From Hydra vulgaris (Eukaryota; Cnidaria; Hydrozoa; Anthoathecata; Hydridae): 64,000 bases of DNA. The stretch is from the NCBI RefSeq assembly GCF_038396675.1, contig NC_088933.1:38792001-38856000 (forward strand), read 5' to 3'. The position numbers and the translations under genes are program-made. Below are positions 58,695-64,000 of this stretch, piece after piece; positions within the stretch are counted from its first letter, which is position 1; every line of letters begins with the position of its first letter. The notes under the pieces are model-generated. The model ran no database searches, had not been told where the DNA came from, and saw nothing but the letters and a program-made list of their open reading frames with translations.

Positions 58695-60640
58695 TCAACA
58701 CACTTGTATGAGCAAATCGACTTTTTTTTTTCGTGAACGCACTATCGGAAAAACCTTTTCAATGCCCAATACTTCTGATGCCTTTATACGTGCGTTGAAG
58801 AACCCGTTTTCGCGATGCTCAAAAAGAAATGCCTTTGTTGCCTTTATTTCACTAGCTAATATGTCAAAAGAGGTTGCTGAAGACTGAAGAAGCTTACTTG
58901 ATTTGTTGATTTGAAATAAAACGCCATACCAAATAATGATTGATAATAAAAAAAGCCATGTTCTAATATATTCTGTCAGCGATCGTACTTTTGTGACTGT
59001 TGCCCTATCTCTCTTTTCTAAGGCATGTTCTTCCAATATTTCGAGTGCCTCTAAGATTTCTTTTAAATAATAGCGAAGTGGTTTAACACAGTTTGTTCTA
59101 CTTTCCCATCTGGTATCTGATTGGTTTGACAGAAATTGCCACGCACAATCTTAAAATTTCCCATCGAGGAAGAGACGATGAAAAGAGTGTATATAACCTT
59201 GAAGGAACACCAAAAAAAGTAATTGCACTGATGGATGACAGTGCACCATCAACAATAACAAGATTGAGTGAATGGTTAGCATATGGAACATATAAGACCT
59301 TAGGATTCATTTCCAGAAGCCTAGCTTAAACACCTTTTATTTTTATTTTCATATTAGCACCATTATCATAAGATTGATCTCGACAATCTAAAATATTTAG
59401 ATTTCAATTTTTTGCCTGATTTAAAAATGCATCAAAAAGCCCTTTTCAAGTGGTATCATTTACTGTGAGATATCCCAAGAAATTTTTGGATATGTCGATA
59501 CCTACTCCAGATGTACATATTACTGATCGCAGAATAATGCCCATTTGTTCTTTGTGCAAAACGTCTTGCGTACAATATAAAATAATAGAATAGTATGTCG
59601 CCTTTTTTACCCTAGAAAGGTTTTTGGATTCAATCTCCTTGGCTAAAAGTTTTATGAACTCTTTCTGTGAGTCAAATAGTGTTCCTTGGTTTCTTTGTTC
59701 TGAATTCTTTGCATAAGCTCTTTAAGAACGGTATCGTACTTAGCCAGTAATTCAAACACCCCAAAAAAGTTTCCATTACTCTTTGAACCAATGACTATGT
59801 CTGAACCGTGGAATTTAAGATTTCTTGCAGAAAGAAATAAGGTAGTGTCCAGTATCCTTTCTAATACAGCCCTTCAAAATATCCGCTCTTTATGAAGCAA
59901 CTTTTGTTGTTGCTTGTCTATGGTAGTTTGATTTGCAATGCCTGCATTACCAAAATTGAGGGAAAAAAAATTAATTAAGAAAAAAAAAGTAACAAAGCAA
60001 TAAATTAAAAGAAGTATCAGTTAACCTTTTCGTAAAGTCATCCATTGTTCAAAGCACTTGAAATATGCACTGCATGTTTCGTGTTTTTTAAGTTTTTTAA
60101 TAAGCCTTCCCAAGTGTTCATTCCTTGTCGGAATGGTGAAGAAGTTGTCCAAAAAAGTTTGCAACAGAAACAAAACACTTTGTTGCTATTCAAAGAATAT
60201 ATAAGCCATGTGCGTTCAAAGGTTTCTCCATTTTTCATCTTGCATTTATTATAATTCAGTCAAATCGTCTTTTTTCTAAATTGTATGGAAAATCAATTTT
60301 AATCTTTTTGAAACCACGTTTAACAATGTCACACCTCTGTGCGTCAGAAACATTATCAGGTCACTCAGAAGGATCATCACTGAGAAAAATAGGTGGAATT
60401 GTTATGCCATTTGACGAAGACTCACATATCAACCTATCTGACTATACTCTAGTATTCAAATAATGACAATCAGAATTATTTGTAGTTTCTGTTAGTATCG
60501 AAACACTTTCAGGCTGAACTACTGGTTTAAAAAATGTGTTAGTTTGGGGTAATTTGTGATTTTCTGCCTGGTTGCAGCTTTCTCTCTTCTCTTAGTGGCA
60601 TCACTTTACACTTTTTTTCATGCCAATAATTATATCGTGA
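58695..60640 (-). pseudogene. hAT transposase (TTF-finger / ZMYM-type), broken but nearly complete
   Basis: On the minus strand the pieces appear in protein order. A TTF-type zinc finger NGETFERTWLIYSLNSNKVF leads to CFCCKLFW (60238-60038), with a probable intron near 60020-59940. Then come FHGSDIVIGSKSNGNFFGVF, LSRVKKATYYSIILYCTQDV, SGVGIDISKNFLGYL, NILDCRDQSYDNGANM, and VPYANHSLNLVIVDGALSS (59310-59098). The C-terminal part 59036-58695 contains VRSLTEYIRTW, SIIIWYGVLFQINK and ILASEIKATKAFL. Several stops and frameshifts break it. The dimerisation region was not found downstream. Confidence 0.78.
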
Positions 60641-61338
<698 letters not shown>

Positions 61339-61439
61339 AGGTATATATATATGTCAAGTATATATATATGTCAGGTATATATATATGACATGTATATGTA
61401 TACAGTGCTGTGAATAAGTTTTAGACCACTTACATTTTT

Positions 61440-62280
61440 TCAAAAAATCCCGGAGAATTCTTCTCTAATACTTAAGTTTGTAGTTCTAAATTATAAACTT
61501 ATTAAAACACATGTATTTCACACAAAATATGGAACAATTACAAACTTTTGTTTGTAAATGTCAGCTAATACCTTGGTATTCTTCAAGTCAATTTATTAAG
61601 GTTAGATCTTGCTGTCAAACGGTAAATGCTCATTGCAAAACCCTATAGCTACTATTATGTACTTTAAAATAACAATGCATGAAAATCCTGCAGTCAGTGG
61701 CGGCGCTAGGTAAATCGTGAGCGTCAGTGAAATTATCTTTGCGAGGCCCCTTTATGTAAAAAAAAATGAAAACTAACTAATGAAAACAAACCTTGATTTG
61801 ACCGAATCTCCGCGCTTGAATTGTTATTGAGCACTATATTTTATTTCAAGTTATAAACACAAGTCAGAGCTGTTATTGTTAATTATTTTAAACATTTATT
61901 TTACACTTAATTTTGATATAGGTATTTACACTTATTTGTTCCTAATATTTAAATATTAGGTTTAATTATAAGTTTAAAAATTTAGATTGAAATATTTATA
62001 TTTGCAATTAGCCTTATCCCCGAGCCCCATTACAATCGTATTTTACAAGTCCGTAAAATATTAAAAAATCTTTACAAACGTCAAGTATAAGAAGTTAAGA
62101 AACAAAAAAGTACTAAAAAATTAAAAGTAAACTTAAGTTAAGAAAGATATAAAATGTATAAATAGATATGTGTATATGCTTACGCACATGACACATACAC
62201 ACATACATATATATACATATTGCCTCGTATTGTCGTTTTTATAATAAAATGAAAAAAAATTTCATCCACAACAACATAAA
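61440..62280. other. non-coding stretch
   Basis: A CAGTGGCGGCGCTAGG motif near 61695 looks like one end of a hAT-type element. I could not find the matching end. Confidence 0.4.
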
Positions 62281-62310
62281 ATATATAATGCTTAAAACTA
62301 ATAAATTAAA

Positions 62311-63850
62311 ATGCTTAAAACTAATAAAGCAGTTTGTCCTGATGGTATAAATTGTAATATAGTCATAGATTCACGCGATACCATAAAACGTATTCTTTTT
62401 AAAGTTTTTAAATGTTCTATAAATCAAGGAATTTTCCCCGATCAATTGAAAATAGCCAAAATAAAGCCTATATTTAAAGGAGGTGAACCATCAAATGTCA
62501 GTAATTATCTACCAATATCTATCCTCTCTGTTTTTTCAAAAATTTTAGAAAGAATTCTGTTCAACCAAATATCTAATCATTTTGCTGCTAATAATATACT
62601 TTACAAAAATCAATACGGTTTTAAAAGAAGTAACTCTACTGAACATGCAATAATTCATCTTACTCGTAGTATAACTGATTCATTCAAAAAGTCAGAGTTT
62701 TCTTTAGGCGTCTTTATAGACCTATCTAAGGCTTTCGACACAATTGACCATGAAATACTGTTTAAGAAACTTGAACATTATGGTATTACCGGTAATGCTT
62801 TAAAACTACTAAAAAGCTATTTAAAACATCGCAAACAATTTGTCTATGTCGACGGATCTTCTTCACAAGATTATCTAAATATAGATTATCTAAATATAAC
62901 CTATGGAGTTCCACAGGGATCTATATTAGGGCCCTTATTATTTCTGATTTATGTTAACGATCTCCATGAAGTCTCAAAATTAACAACTATAATGTTTGCT
63001 GATGATACAAACCTATTCCTATCTAATAATACCATCAATGAACTTTTTTATGATATGAACATTGAGCTATCAAAAATATCAGACTGGTTCAAGTCAAATA
63101 AACTTTCACTCAACATTGATAAAACTAAATGGATTTTCTTTCATCCACAATTTAAAAAACATTTACTTCCAAGTAATATGCCTCTTCTTCATATTGATAA
63201 TATTCAAATAAAAAGAGTAGTTTTCACAAATTTCTTAGGTATCATTGTAGATGAAAATCTATCATGGAAGAATCACATCGGACATTTATGCAACAAAATT
63301 GCAAAAAGAAGTTTTATATAAAGCAAGAAGTGTTTTAAACAAACATTCATTAACTCAACTATATTACTCTTTTATACACTGTCATATTAATTATGCTAAT
63401 ATTGCATGGGGTAGTACCCATAAAAGTAAATTAAAGCCACTTTATTGTCAGCAGAAGCATATTGCACGTCTTATAAATTTCAAAAATCGTTTTACTTACT
63501 CAAGGCCACTCTTATTTAACATGAATGTTTTTAATATATATCAAATAAATGTTTATAATGTTCTTTGTTTTATGTTTAAATGTAAAACCAACTCATCTCC
63601 AGCTTCCTTTTTTGATTTATATTCTTTAAAAGAAAAAAATAAATATTCTTTAAGAAATGATAATTTTATTAAACAACCAAAATTTCAAACAAACTTTTGT
63701 AAATTTTGCATTTCTTTTCGTGGAGCTTTTTTATGGAACCAAATAATTTTAAAAAATTTTAATTTTTCTCATGAATGGAATTATTATATGTTCAAAAGAA
63801 AACTAAAAAAAGTAACTTTCTCAATTGAAAATATTTTTATATACTTTTAA
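62311..63850 (+). pseudogene. LINE copy F (CR1/L2-type), best-preserved RT
   Basis: The first frame (62311-63321) opens inside the RT finger domain (KTNKAVCPDGINCNIV) and shows NYLPISILSVFSKILERIL, YGFKRSNSTEHA, FIDLSKAFDTIDHEIL, YGVPQGSILGPLLFLIYVND and catalytic FADDTNLFL. FLGIIVDENLSWKNHIGH follows. A frameshift near 63300 moves into 63251-63850, with SVLNKHSLTQLYYSFIHCHI, YANIAWGST and YCQQKHIARL to the stop. The 5' end is truncated, with no endonuclease. Only one frameshift is visible, so it is much younger than copy C of the same subfamily. A short (AT)n and T run follow. Confidence 0.88.
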
Positions 63851-64000
63851 TTGTACCCAGTTTTGTCATCACTCATTTATATTTTACTTTTACACAATAT
63901 TGATTTAAAGTTTGTGTGAGAAACAATATATATATATATTTTTTTTTTTATTCAATTTTTTTGTTCTTTAATCCTTACAAATTCGTAAAATATAATAGAA

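Noticed and set aside
61400-61440. CAGTGCTGTGAATAAG as a Tc1-like transposon end
   Set aside because: No matching inverted end or transposase found in the window.

Overview
The window is about 70% A+T, full of (AT)n tracts and packed with decayed mobile elements of many classes: CR1/jockey-type LINEs, Penelope-like elements, P elements, mariners, hAT, MULE-like and THAP-type relics. This mix, together with insect-like mariners, points to a cnidarian, most likely Hydra. That assignment is an inference. I recognise no intact host protein-coding gene.

The most interesting locus is 23.2-31.3 kb. Two arms of 3760 bp (23222-26981 and 27495-31254) are exact reverse complements wherever I compared them, with no net indel: paired positions always sum to 54476. 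A 513-bp single-copy spacer separates them. Each arm carries an array of box C/D snoRNA genes with C boxes, D boxes and terminal stems. Guide sequences identify four of them as homologues of U15, U31, U32 and U43. Others pair with conserved 28S segments or have no target I can name. A tenth snoRNA spans the inner breakpoint and is complete only in the left copy. A candidate exon 1 and TATA-like box lie in the spacer, reading into the left copy. The locus therefore looks like a non-coding, intron-hosted snoRNA gene duplicated as a giant palindrome, with the left (minus-strand) copy the parent.

Layout. 0-5.6 kb: two LINEs tail to tail, each with a 3' hairpin, then a third LINE, a Penelope fragment with a hammerhead-like motif and a TA-flanked inverted-repeat element. 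6.2-10.3 kb: P element 1, with THAP exons and a perfect 8-bp target duplication. 10.6-14.2 kb: unrecognised coding relics and a decayed THAP/DDE transposase. 14.9-18.8 kb: a LINE and an unassigned transposase-like gene ending in a C2H2 finger. 19.9-23.0 kb: P element 2, also with a perfect 8-bp duplication. 23.2-31.3 kb: the snoRNA palindrome. 31.7-35 kb: a tRNA-derived SINE, a hAT relic and Penelope pieces. 36.1-38.7 kb: a MULE-like remnant joined to SWIM, Ulp1-type protease and PHD modules. 40-45 kb: Penelope and LINE relics. 45.7-47.0 and 57.0-58.3 kb: two nearly identical mariners in opposite orientation. 48.8-51 kb: an inverted pair of Penelope-like copies. 51.6-53.5 kb: an uncharacterised transposase-like gene. 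54.6-60.6 kb: hAT relics. 62.3-63.9 kb: a LINE.

Most of the protein-coding content is selfish DNA with visible lesions. The snoRNA array is the only locus that looks like conserved host function: its C/D products would guide 2'-O-methylation of 18S and 28S rRNA in the nucleolus.
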